Origin: JAZRZI01 sp045601325
GTDB taxonomy: Bacteria; Bacillota_I; Bacilli_A; RFN20; CAG-826
DNA: 19,894 nt
Reading direction: 5' to 3'
Assembly: GCA_045601325.1 (NCBI GenBank)
Contig: JAZRZI010000048.1
Location: 1 to 19,894 of the forward strand
The notes below the pieces were generated by a model, which had not been told where the DNA came from, did no database searches, and worked only from the letters and a program-made list of their open reading frames with translations. Shown here piece by piece: positions 7,337 through 14,182 of this stretch (positions within the stretch are counted from its first letter, which is position 1; each line of letters opens with the position of its first letter). Both the position numbers and the translations under genes were made by a program.

Positions 7337-8041
7337 TTATTGAACGTTATGATATACGTTTTGAACATCTTCGACTTCATCAAGCATATCGCAGAGTTCT
7401 TCGAATTTTCTCTTTTCATCTGGATCTGTGATTTCGATTGGTTCATTTGGTAAGAATGTGATTTCCGCAACATCGAATTCGTTGATGCCCATTTCATTAA
7501 GGACTTTACGTGCATCACCAAATGCTGTTGGTTCCACTAATACTTCAATCTTATCTTCATCTAAGTTAACTTCTCTTACATCAACATCGCCCAAGATTAA
7601 GTTTTCTTCAACTTCATCACGGTTTATGCCATTAAAAACGAACAAACCAGTTTCTGTAAAGTTAAAGACTGTGCTACCTAAGTGACCGCCTTTTTTTGTA
7701 ACTGCTGTTCTAACGTCAACAAACGCACGGTTAGGATTATCTGCTAATGTATCAATAATAAAGAGGGAGCCACCAGGACCGAATGCTTCATAACGACCAG
7801 CAGTATATGTTTCTGCGGTGCCGCCTTTAGCTTTTGCGATTGCTCTATCAATAACATCTTTAGTAACGTTTTGACCTTTCCATTTATCAATAGCGGATCT
7901 TAACGCTAAGTTCATTGCTGGATCAGGTTCACCAGACTTTGCTGCCATATAGATTTCTTTGCTTGCTCTCATAAAGAGTGCGCTTCTTTTAGCAGCGGTT
8001 GCAGCCATTGCCTTGGCTCTTACTTCATGTGCTCTTCCCAT
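7337..8041 (-). CDS. YebC/PmpR-family protein
   Basis: A 234-residue YebC/PmpR-family protein. Members have been described both as DNA-binding transcriptional regulators and, more recently, as ribosome-associated factors that help translation of proline-rich stretches; the sequence does not decide between these. Recognisable parts are the N-terminal MGRAHEVRAKAM start, the YEAFGPGGSLFIIDTLADN core, KKGGHLGSTVFNF, and the C-terminal CDMLDEVEDVQNVYHNV ending. The N-terminus (MGRAHEVRA rather than MAGHSKW) places it in the YeeN-like branch found in Firmicutes. An AGAGGA site is 7 bases before the ATG. It has its own -10 box and terminator, so it is probably transcribed alone between truA and the lipid module. 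Confidence 0.93.
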   Translation of the reverse strand: MGRAHEVRAKAMAATAAKRSALFMRASKEIYMAAKSGEPDPAMNLALRSAIDKWKGQNVTKDVIDRAIAKAKGGTAETYTAGRYEAFGPGGSLFIIDTLADNPNRAFVDVRTAVTKKGGHLGSTVFNFTETGLFVFNGINRDEVEENLILGDVDVREVNLDEDKIEVLVEPTAFGDARKVLNEMGINEFDVAEITFLPNEPIEITDPDEKRKFEELCDMLDEVEDVQNVYHNVQ

Positions 8042-8066
8042 AGGATTTTCCTCTTTTCGCTTGGTT

Positions 8067-8072
8067 ATTATA
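8067..8072 (-). promoter_or_regulatory. -10 box for yebC
   Basis: A perfect TATAAT on the minus strand, 26 bases before the yebC ATG, in the 57-base gap after truA. The -35 position reads only a weak T-rich hexamer, so the promoter call rests mostly on the -10 box. Confidence 0.45.
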
Positions 8073-8098
8073 CCTATATGTTTATCTAAATAAAAGAC

Positions 8099-8839
8099 TT
8101 AATATTCAACATCGACAAGAAATAGACCAGAAGCTGGTGCTTTATATGAAACAATATTTCTTGTTTTGTCATCTTTTAAATGCTTTTGAATAAATAAGAT
8201 ATCTTCTTTACCTGATGCTACCGCCAAGGCAGTGCCAATCATATCTCTAATTTGGTAGCGCATAAAGCCATCACCCTTAAAGGTAATGACTACTTGGTTA
8301 GTAACTTGTGAATGAACAAATTTCACATCATATATCTCTCTAACAAAGTTATTCTCATCTTCTTCTTTTGAATTAAAGTCTTGGAAGTTATGTTTGCCTT
8401 TAAAGCATTGAACAGCTTCTTCTAATTTCTTCAAGTCAATTTCATAAGGAATTGTGGCTTCAATATCATAGTTAAACACCACTCTTTCTCCCAATCTAAT
8501 AAAATATGAATATGTCTTTGACTTTGCATCATATCTAGCGTGAAAATCATCATTCACTAATACAAAAGATTGAATGAAAATATCATTAGGTAATAAGCAA
8601 TTAACTGAATATTTAAGTCTATTTAAATCAGTATCATCTTTGCTAGTCACAAAGTGAAAATATTGCCCTACAGCATGAACACCAGCGTCGGTTCTACCAC
8701 TGCCTTGAATAGAAATTTCTTCATTAAGAATTTTAGAAAGGACACTTTCGATGTTTTCTTGAATACTAGGTACGTCAACTTGTTTTTGCCAACCTTGATA
8801 TTGAGTTCCTTTATATGAAACTTTAGCTAATATTTTCAT
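8099..8839 (-). CDS. truA: tRNA pseudouridine(38-40) synthase TruA
   Basis: Converts uridines 38, 39 and 40 in the anticodon arm of tRNAs to pseudouridine. At 246 residues it has the usual length. The N-terminal SYKGTQYQGWQKQ and the catalytic loop GRTDAGVHAVGQ with Asp51 are clear, as are the DDFHARYDAKSKTYSY block and the C-terminal GDGFMRYQIRDMIGTAL. It starts 5 bases after the ecfT stop with a GGGGGT site overlapping the ecfT stop region. It is the last gene of the ecfA1-ecfA2-ecfT-truA run, an order conserved across Firmicutes, where rplM and rpsI normally follow directly. Confidence 0.97.
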   Translation of the reverse strand: MKILAKVSYKGTQYQGWQKQVDVPSIQENIESVLSKILNEEISIQGSGRTDAGVHAVGQYFHFVTSKDDTDLNRLKYSVNCLLPNDIFIQSFVLVNDDFHARYDAKSKTYSYFIRLGERVVFNYDIEATIPYEIDLKKLEEAVQCFKGKHNFQDFNSKEEDENNFVREIYDVKFVHSQVTNQVVITFKGDGFMRYQIRDMIGTALAVASGKEDILFIQKHLKDDKTRNIVSYKAPASGLFLVDVEY

Positions 8840-8844
8840 AGTTA

Positions 8845-9741
8845 TTACCCCCTAAAATCCACTCCATCGACATTGAATAGTATCTTTAATAAGTCCAAAC
8901 CGCCTTCAATTCTATGATCATAGACAAATAAAACGATAATTCCTGCAACTAAGCCTATAATTAATAAAAACGCAATAATATCTCTCCAAGAGAAATGAAG
9001 TTTTTTAAATCTAGTTCTTTTCGCTTTTGGATCATATCCCCTAGCTTCCATCGCATTAGCGAGTTCTTCACTTCTATCAATCGCAGAAACAAACAAAGGA
9101 ATAATTAAAGAAACAATGGCTTTAAATCTCTTAAATAGTCCACCTTTATTGAAATCAACACCTCTAGAAGATTGAGCTTTCATAATTCTATCTGTTTCAT
9201 CTAAGATTGTTGGAATAAATCTTAAGGCAATAGAAAGAGTCATTGCTATTTCATGAACTGGGAAATGCACGACTTTTAAAGGAGTCATATACCATTCAAA
9301 AGCATAAGTTAAATCCATAGGTGTCGTTGTGCTAGTTAATACCATCATTAACGCAATCATCAAAATGATTCTTAAAAGAATATAACCAGATTGATAAATA
9401 GCTTCCCAATAAATTGGGTAGTTATTAATTTTAAAGGCCACCATTCCGCCTTCATAAGCTTTATTTGGAATGAATATGTATACCGCAAAGATAAATAACA
9501 CAAAGAACCACATACCCAGTAATGACTTGAATAGTTCAAAGAAACTAACTCTAGATATAAGCATAATAATTATCAATAGAAGCAAATATACACCACTCAA
9601 TATAAGAGTTGTGTAAGGATTAGAAAATTGAAAGAAAACAATAACAATAAACGCAATTGTTAAAAATAGCTTATTACGAGAATCAAGCTTATGAGTAAAA
9701 GAGTTATATGGAGTGTATCTACCAAACGCAATCTTATTCAT
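8845..9741 (-). CDS. ecfT: ECF transporter transmembrane subunit EcfT
   Basis: The membrane scaffold of the energy-coupling-factor module, which links the two ATPases to interchangeable substrate-binding S components for vitamins and metal ions. It has several long hydrophobic segments in the first 150 residues, then the cytoplasmic coupling region with two Ala-Arg-Gly-type motifs (AQSSRGVDF and AMEARGYDP) that contact the ATPases. The frame is open to an ATG at 9759, but I choose the ATG at 9739-9741 because GGAG lies 8 bases before it. That gives 298 residues starting MNKIAFGRY and an 8-base overlap (ATGAATAA) with the ecfA2 stop. No S component is seen in the window, fitting a shared group II module. 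Confidence 0.95.
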   Translation of the reverse strand: MNKIAFGRYTPYNSFTHKLDSRNKLFLTIAFIVIVFFQFSNPYTTLILSGVYLLLLIIIMLISRVSFFELFKSLLGMWFFVLFIFAVYIFIPNKAYEGGMVAFKINNYPIYWEAIYQSGYILLRIILMIALMMVLTSTTTPMDLTYAFEWYMTPLKVVHFPVHEIAMTLSIALRFIPTILDETDRIMKAQSSRGVDFNKGGLFKRFKAIVSLIIPLFVSAIDRSEELANAMEARGYDPKAKRTRFKKLHFSWRDIIAFLLIIGLVAGIIVLFVYDHRIEGGLDLLKILFNVDGVDFRG

Positions 9742-10591
9742 GACGTTTTCTCCATACATTTATTTGTAACACTAAATCTTCAGTGTTTTTAATATTCTCT
9801 AATTCAATTGGGATTCCTTTTTCTTTAAGCTTCTTAGCTAATTGATATAAAAGCGGGATTTCAATTGATAAGTCGTCTGTGTAACTGGAAAATAGCTCGT
9901 TAGGTGTTCCTTGGAAAGCTAACTTACCACTTTTTAAAACAAAGACTTTTTCGACATATTTCATAACAATATCCATGTCATGAGTGACCATAATAATGGT
10001 TTTGCCTTGCTCGTGAAGTGATTTTACTAATCGCAAAATTGCTTCAGAACCAACAGGGTCAAGACCTGCGGTAGGTTCATCTAGGACAAGAACATCTGGA
10101 TCAATAGCTAAAATACCCGCGATTGCAACACGACGTTTTTCACCACCACTGAGTTCAAAAGGTGATCTTTTAAAATATGTTTCATCTAAGCCAACTGCCA
10201 TAATAGCAGCGTGGGCTTTCTCTAATGCTTCTTTATCTTTTGCGCCAAAATTTTTAACCCCAAACGCAACATCTTTTTCCACTGTTTCTTCAAATAATTG
10301 ATATTCAGGGAATTGAAAAACCACACCAACATGCTTGCGAAGTTGTTTGATGTTTTTATTCTTTCTTTTCTTTGGAGTGATTATGAAATTATCCACTTCC
10401 ACTGAACCTTTTGTAGGTATAAGCAAAGCATTTAGATTTTGCACTAGAGTAGACTTTCCGGAACCAGTTCTACCAACTAAGGCAACGAATGAACCTTGCT
10501 CAATTGTTAAAGAAACACCATTTAAAGCATGGGTTGGGTTTGGACTTTTAGGAGTGTATGTATAGAACAAATTTTCTACTTTGATGCCCAT
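9734..10591 (-). CDS. ecfA2: ECF transporter ATPase EcfA2
   Basis: ABC-type ATPase of the energy-coupling-factor module, pairing with EcfA1 to drive substrate uptake. The Walker A motif is GRTGSGKST (40-48), the Q-loop is in VFQFPEYQLF, the signature is LSGGEKRR (147 onward), Walker B is VLVLDEP with Glu172, and the H-loop is MVTHDMD. The FPEYQLFEETV sequence is typical of the A2 subunit, with a C-terminal extension for dimer contact. At 285 residues it has a normal length. A GGAGG site lies before the ATG inside the end of ecfA1, which it overlaps by 16 bases. Confidence 0.96.
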   Translation of the reverse strand: MGIKVENLFYTYTPKSPNPTHALNGVSLTIEQGSFVALVGRTGSGKSTLVQNLNALLIPTKGSVEVDNFIITPKKRKNKNIKQLRKHVGVVFQFPEYQLFEETVEKDVAFGVKNFGAKDKEALEKAHAAIMAVGLDETYFKRSPFELSGGEKRRVAIAGILAIDPDVLVLDEPTAGLDPVGSEAILRLVKSLHEQGKTIIMVTHDMDIVMKYVEKVFVLKSGKLAFQGTPNELFSSYTDDLSIEIPLLYQLAKKLKEKGIPIELENIKNTEDLVLQINVWRKRHE

Positions 10592-11394
10592 ACTTCCTCC
10601 ACGATTGAATCAATATCTAATGAATCAATCTTTACCCCATTAGAGGCCATAACATTTTCGAAATCTAAAACAAAAGGAATATCTAATCCAAGTTCCACTA
10701 ACTTTTCTCGATTAGATAATACTTCTATAGGCTTTCCTTCCATCACTATTTCGCCTTTGTTCAAGACGATAACCTTATCGCTCTTAAAAGCTTCCTCAAT
10801 ATCATGAGTGATAGAAATAATAGTTAACTCAGGGTTTTGTTTTCTTAATTTAATAATTAAATCAGAAATGTGTTTTTTAGCTTTTGGATCGAGCATTGAT
10901 GTTGCTTCATCAAAGATGATTACTTCTGGTGATAACGCTAAAGCGCCAGCGATTGCCACTCTTTGCTTTTGACCACCTGATAGCATGCTTGGTTCTTTTT
11001 TGAGATAATCTAAAACACCAACTTCCTCAGCAAACTCTTTAATAATTGGATACATTTCTTTTGTGGGAACACATTTGTTTTCCAAACCAAAAGCAATGTC
11101 ATCTTCCACAGTCGCACCAATAAATTGGTTATCAGGGTTTTGGAAAACTAATCCGATTTTTCTTCTAATAAAGGCGATATTTTTCTTTGTGACTTCTTGG
11201 CCATCATAAAAGATTTTTCCATCGCTCTGGTCGAGGAGCCCAATAAGTAACTTTGCTAAGGTGGACTTACCAGAACCATTATGTCCAACGATGGATACGT
11301 AACTTCCGTTTTCAATAGAGAAACTTACCCCTTTCAAGACGACTTTCTTTTCGTTATATGAGAATGTTAAATTTGAAACAGAAATCTTACTCAT
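10576..11394 (-). CDS. ecfA1: ECF transporter ATPase EcfA1
   Basis: The first ATPase of the energy-coupling-factor module. Walker A is GHNGSGKST (37-45), the Q-loop is VFQNPDNQFIGATVEDD (typical of A1 subunits), the signature is LSGGQKQR (138 onward), Walker B is VIIFDEATSMLD with Glu163, and the H-loop is SITHDIEE. Length 272 residues is normal. It has no ribosome binding site; instead a TGATATAAT extended -10 box ends 7 bases before the ATG, which suggests a leaderless transcript starting at or next to the start codon. It is the first gene of the ecfA1-ecfA2-ecfT-truA unit, 27 bases after the sigma factor gene. Confidence 0.96.
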   Translation of the reverse strand: MSKISVSNLTFSYNEKKVVLKGVSFSIENGSYVSIVGHNGSGKSTLAKLLIGLLDQSDGKIFYDGQEVTKKNIAFIRRKIGLVFQNPDNQFIGATVEDDIAFGLENKCVPTKEMYPIIKEFAEEVGVLDYLKKEPSMLSGGQKQRVAIAGALALSPEVIIFDEATSMLDPKAKKHISDLIIKLRKQNPELTIISITHDIEEAFKSDKVIVLNKGEIVMEGKPIEVLSNREKLVELGLDIPFVLDFENVMASNGVKIDSLDIDSIVEEVWASK

Positions 11395-11401
11395 AGGGGT
11401 A

Positions 11402-11430
11402 ATTATATCACTTTACATATTTTATTTAAA
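11402..11430 (-). promoter_or_regulatory. Candidate promoter of the ecfA1 operon (possibly leaderless)
   Basis: On the minus strand the extended -10 box TGATATAAT (11402-11410) has a weak -35 match TTTAAA (11425-11430) at 17 bases, overlapping the stop codon of the sigma gene. Only 7 bases separate the -10 box from the ecfA1 ATG, so transcription would start at the start codon. Confidence 0.5.
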
Positions 11431-12033
11431 ATATCGATTGATGATAATGTCGTACAAAGTTTTTTTGACGCTGTTCACGAGGTAATAGACTTTACTTTGT
11501 CCATAGCCAGTGAGTCTAGAAATCTCTTTTACGGAATAACCTTTGAGCAAATAATGTGCTACTCTTATCTCTTGCTTGTTTAACCCACTTTCTTTGTTAT
11601 GGATTAGCTTGAAAAATTCGTCATTTACAGTCTTTTCATCAAAGGAAGAATCATCTTTACCAACGATATCACTGACTAGCACATCGTTTTCAAATTTGCC
11701 ATCTAATGATAAACCATTGAACTCTTTGCCACCGTTAATGTATGAATTCCTTTCAATAAATTTTAGAATTTCATTCTTTGCGGTTTTTTTCCAGTAAGGG
11801 AAAAATACTTCGCCATTTTGATCAAACTTTTTAACCGCAAAATCGATACTTGTAAATGCGACATCCATAAACTCTTCAACGGTGATTCCACTATTACAAT
11901 TAGAAAATGCGTATTCATGTGCAATCTTCCAAGCATATGGTCTATATCTTTCAATTAATATAAAGTAAGCATCTTCATTGCCTTTATGAATTAAATCAAG
12001 CAACTCTTCATCGGTTAACTTTTGTTTAGCCAT
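11422..12033 (-). CDS. SigH-like RNA polymerase sigma factor
   Basis: A 203-residue alternative sigma factor. Residues about 5-100 look like sigma region 2 (DEELLDLIHKGNEDAYFILIERYRP, then TVEEFMDVAFTSIDFAVKKFD). A linker with LSLDGKFENDVLVSDIV follows, then region 4 with a helix-turn-helix at about 165-195 (YSVKEISRLTGYGQSKVYYLV). The layout and the linker resemble sigma-H. The gene sits directly after cysS-rlmB, where sigH is found in Bacillus (there with yacP between), which supports orthology; the sequence is divergent, so I leave the symbol empty. Its GGAGG site is the 3' arm of a terminator-like hairpin 7 bases before the ATG, so both its transcription and its translation may be restricted. 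Confidence 0.82.
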   Translation of the reverse strand: MAKQKLTDEELLDLIHKGNEDAYFILIERYRPYAWKIAHEYAFSNCNSGITVEEFMDVAFTSIDFAVKKFDQNGEVFFPYWKKTAKNEILKFIERNSYINGGKEFNGLSLDGKFENDVLVSDIVGKDDSSFDEKTVNDEFFKLIHNKESGLNKQEIRVAHYLLKGYSVKEISRLTGYGQSKVYYLVNSVKKTLYDIIINRYFK

Positions 12034-12035
12034 TT

Positions 12036-12068
12036 AAAAAGCCCTCCTTTCCTCAAAAATTGGAGGGC
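12036..12068 (-). terminator. Hairpin between rlmB and sigma gene: terminator that also covers the ribosome binding site
   Basis: On the minus strand GCCCTCC (12062-12068) pairs with GGAGGGC (12041-12047) across a 14-base loop, followed by TTTTT. This is a good intrinsic terminator for cysS-rlmB. The 3' arm carries GGAGG, the only ribosome binding site for the sigma gene, whose ATG starts 7 bases later. Read-through transcripts that keep the hairpin would have this site paired. Confidence 0.75.
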
Positions 12069-12073
12069 CTTTA

Positions 12074-12790
12074 TTAGTTTTTAATTTTTGCTAGGAATAT
12101 ACCAGCTGCTACGGAAGCATTAAGCGAATTAACGTGACCGTACATTGGTATCTTTACTATGTAATCCGAATTCTTCAGCACTAGAGGTGAAACACCTTTG
12201 CCTTCACTTCCTACCACCAAAGCAGTTGGGAAGTCATATTTTAAATCCTGATAATTAGTCTTAGCGCTTCCATCGCTACTGACAACCCAGAACCCATTGT
12301 CTTTTAGTTCTCTGATTGCGTTATTTAAATTGCTTACTAAACAAACAGGGACATAATTTATCGCACCAGCTGATGTTTTAGCTACTGTAGCGGACAAAGC
12401 AACTTCGTTATGTTTAGGCATAATTACACCAGTAACGCCAAATACATCGCAGCTTCTTAATATCGCACCTAAATTATGCGGATCATTTATTCCGTCTAAA
12501 AGAACAACTATTGGTCTTTCTTCTTTTTTAGACGCTCTTAATATCTCTTCAAACGAGACATAAGAATAGCCTTTTATTTCTGCAGCGATGCCTTGATGCA
12601 CGCCTGGGCACGCTATATCTAATTCTTTCGTGGTAATTGGGTTAATAGGAACATGCTTTTCATTGATTAAAGATAAAATACTTTGTTCTGAAAAAGCGTT
12701 TGTTAAATAAACCCTAATAACTTTGTTGCTTCTTAAAGCTTCTCTAACAGGGTTCCTCCCAAAAATAAGGTTCTCGGACTTCAAATTCAT
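12074..12790 (-). CDS. rlmB: 23S rRNA (guanosine-2'-O)-methyltransferase RlmB (TrmH/SpoU family)
   Basis: A SPOUT-class methyltransferase expected to methylate the 2'-O of G2251 in 23S rRNA. An N-terminal substrate-binding domain begins IFGRNPVREALRSN. The catalytic domain carries the three family motifs: LDGINDPHNLGAILRSCD (motif 1), VVGSEGKGVSPLVL (motif 2) and IPMYGHVNSLNASVAAGI (motif 3, at the knot). At 238 residues it has the usual length. It starts 5 bases after the cysS stop with no obvious ribosome binding site, so it is probably translationally coupled. The cysS-rlmB order is conserved in Firmicutes. The small RNase gene mrnC that often lies between them is absent here. Confidence 0.94.
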   Translation of the reverse strand: MNLKSENLIFGRNPVREALRSNKVIRVYLTNAFSEQSILSLINEKHVPINPITTKELDIACPGVHQGIAAEIKGYSYVSFEEILRASKKEERPIVVLLDGINDPHNLGAILRSCDVFGVTGVIMPKHNEVALSATVAKTSAGAINYVPVCLVSNLNNAIRELKDNGFWVVSSDGSAKTNYQDLKYDFPTALVVGSEGKGVSPLVLKNSDYIVKIPMYGHVNSLNASVAAGIFLAKIKN

Positions 12791-12795
12791 AACTA

Positions 12796-14133
12796 TTACA
12801 TAATTTTACGTTCGATGAGGACTTGTCTAATTTCATCCGAACGAGCGAAATTCTTATCCGCTTTACTTTGTAAATACTCTTTATATAAGTTTTTATCTTC
12901 TTCGCTTAATTTAATAAATGGAATATCTAAACCTAAAACAGTAAACATATCAGTTAAGGTTTTAAATAAGCCACCTAATTTATCGTAATCAACATCTCTT
13001 GTACGAAGTGTTTGATTAGCTTCTTTTAATACATCAAATAATTCCGCTAATGCATTAGCAGTGTTCAAGTCATCCGCTAAAGCTAACAAGAAATTATCCA
13101 TACGTGATGGAGTTAAATTATCAATGTCGATATCATGGCTTTGCAAAGCAAGGGCCATTTGGCGATAAGCAGCAGTCATCCTATTAACTTCTTGTTGAGC
13201 GGCTAAAACTGTATCTTCGGTGAAGTTAACTGGTTGACGATAATGAGCGCTTAAAATAACTAATCTAGTGACCGCACCACCAAATTTAGCAATCATGTCT
13301 TTAGCTAACACGACGTTACCTAAGGATTTAGACATCTTTTCATTACCGAAGTTAATAAATCCATTATGTAACCAATAATTGGCAATCTTGTTATGATGCA
13401 TTGCTTCCGCTTGGGCAATTTCATTTTCATGATGTGGGAATTTTAAATCATAACCACCACCATGGATATCAATGAAATGTCTAGGGAATATCGTATCGAT
13501 CATAACGCAACATTCCGTGTGCCAACCTGGTCTGCCTCTTCCCCATGGAGAATCCCAATTGATACCAACATCAGTGGATTTCCATAAAGCAAAATCTAAA
13601 GGTGATTCTTTTTTGCTATTTTCTTCTATACGCGCGCCAACTAATAAATCATTAACATTAATACCGCTAAGCGCACCATAATCTAAAATTTTTGTAACTC
13701 TAAAATAAACATCACCATCAACGACATAAGCAGCATCGAGTTCAACGAGTTTTGCGATGTAACTGATAATTGCTTGAATATATTCAGTTACTTTAGGTGT
13801 AATGCTTGGAATTTGGCTTCCAATCGCTTTAGTGGTGTTTTTAAATTGTTCAATATAAAACTCTGTAAGTTCTTTTTCAGTTTTGCCTTCTTTTTGAGCT
13901 TCCTTAATGATTTTGTCATCGACATCAGTAAAATTACTTACATAAGCAACTTCGTAGCCCACATAGGTCAAAAAACGTCTAAAAGTATCAAAGACAACAA
14001 CAGGTCTCATATTTCCAATATGTGGATAGTTATACACAGTTGGACCGCATACATACATTGAGACTTTGTTTTCTTCGATAGGTTTAAAATCTTCAAGAGT
14101 GTTAGTTAAGGAATTATAAAGTTTTATATTCAT
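12796..14133 (-). CDS. cysS: Cysteine--tRNA ligase
   Basis: Class I aminoacyl-tRNA synthetase that charges tRNA-Cys. The HIGH motif reads PHIGN (37-41) and the KMSKS motif is at 266-270. The zinc ligands expected from the E. coli enzyme are present: Cys29, Cys209, His234 and Glu238. WHTECC and FPHHENEIAQAEA are family hallmarks. At 445 residues it is slightly shorter than the usual 460 or so. No ribosome binding site is visible; the 49-base gap behind the hydrogenase operon holds only a GC-rich hairpin and an AT-rich run. There is no room for a T-box leader, so charging-dependent control of that type is unlikely here. Confidence 0.97.
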   Translation of the reverse strand: MNIKLYNSLTNTLEDFKPIEENKVSMYVCGPTVYNYPHIGNMRPVVVFDTFRRFLTYVGYEVAYVSNFTDVDDKIIKEAQKEGKTEKELTEFYIEQFKNTTKAIGSQIPSITPKVTEYIQAIISYIAKLVELDAAYVVDGDVYFRVTKILDYGALSGINVNDLLVGARIEENSKKESPLDFALWKSTDVGINWDSPWGRGRPGWHTECCVMIDTIFPRHFIDIHGGGYDLKFPHHENEIAQAEAMHHNKIANYWLHNGFINFGNEKMSKSLGNVVLAKDMIAKFGGAVTRLVILSAHYRQPVNFTEDTVLAAQQEVNRMTAAYRQMALALQSHDIDIDNLTPSRMDNFLLALADDLNTANALAELFDVLKEANQTLRTRDVDYDKLGGLFKTLTDMFTVLGLDIPFIKLSEEDKNLYKEYLQSKADKNFARSDEIRQVLIERKIM

Positions 14134-14149
14134 ATTATTAAAGTAAATA

Positions 14150-14173
14150 GGGGCGAGATATTAACCCCGCCCC
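14150..14173 (-). terminator. GC-rich hairpin after the hydrogenase operon
   Basis: On the minus strand GGGGCG (14168-14173) pairs with CGCCCC (14150-14155) across a 12-base loop, then TATTTACTTT. The stem is strong but the U-tract is interrupted, so termination may be partial, letting some transcription continue into cysS. Confidence 0.6.
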
Positions 14174-14182
14174 CAAAGTTAG

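Noticed and set aside
9742..9759. Longer EcfT starting at ATG 9759
   Set aside because: The ATG at 9739-9741 has the better-spaced GGAG and an 8-base overlap with the ecfA2 stop.
14134..14182. T-box riboswitch ahead of cysS
   Set aside because: The gap is only 49 bases and holds one hairpin, far too short for a T-box.
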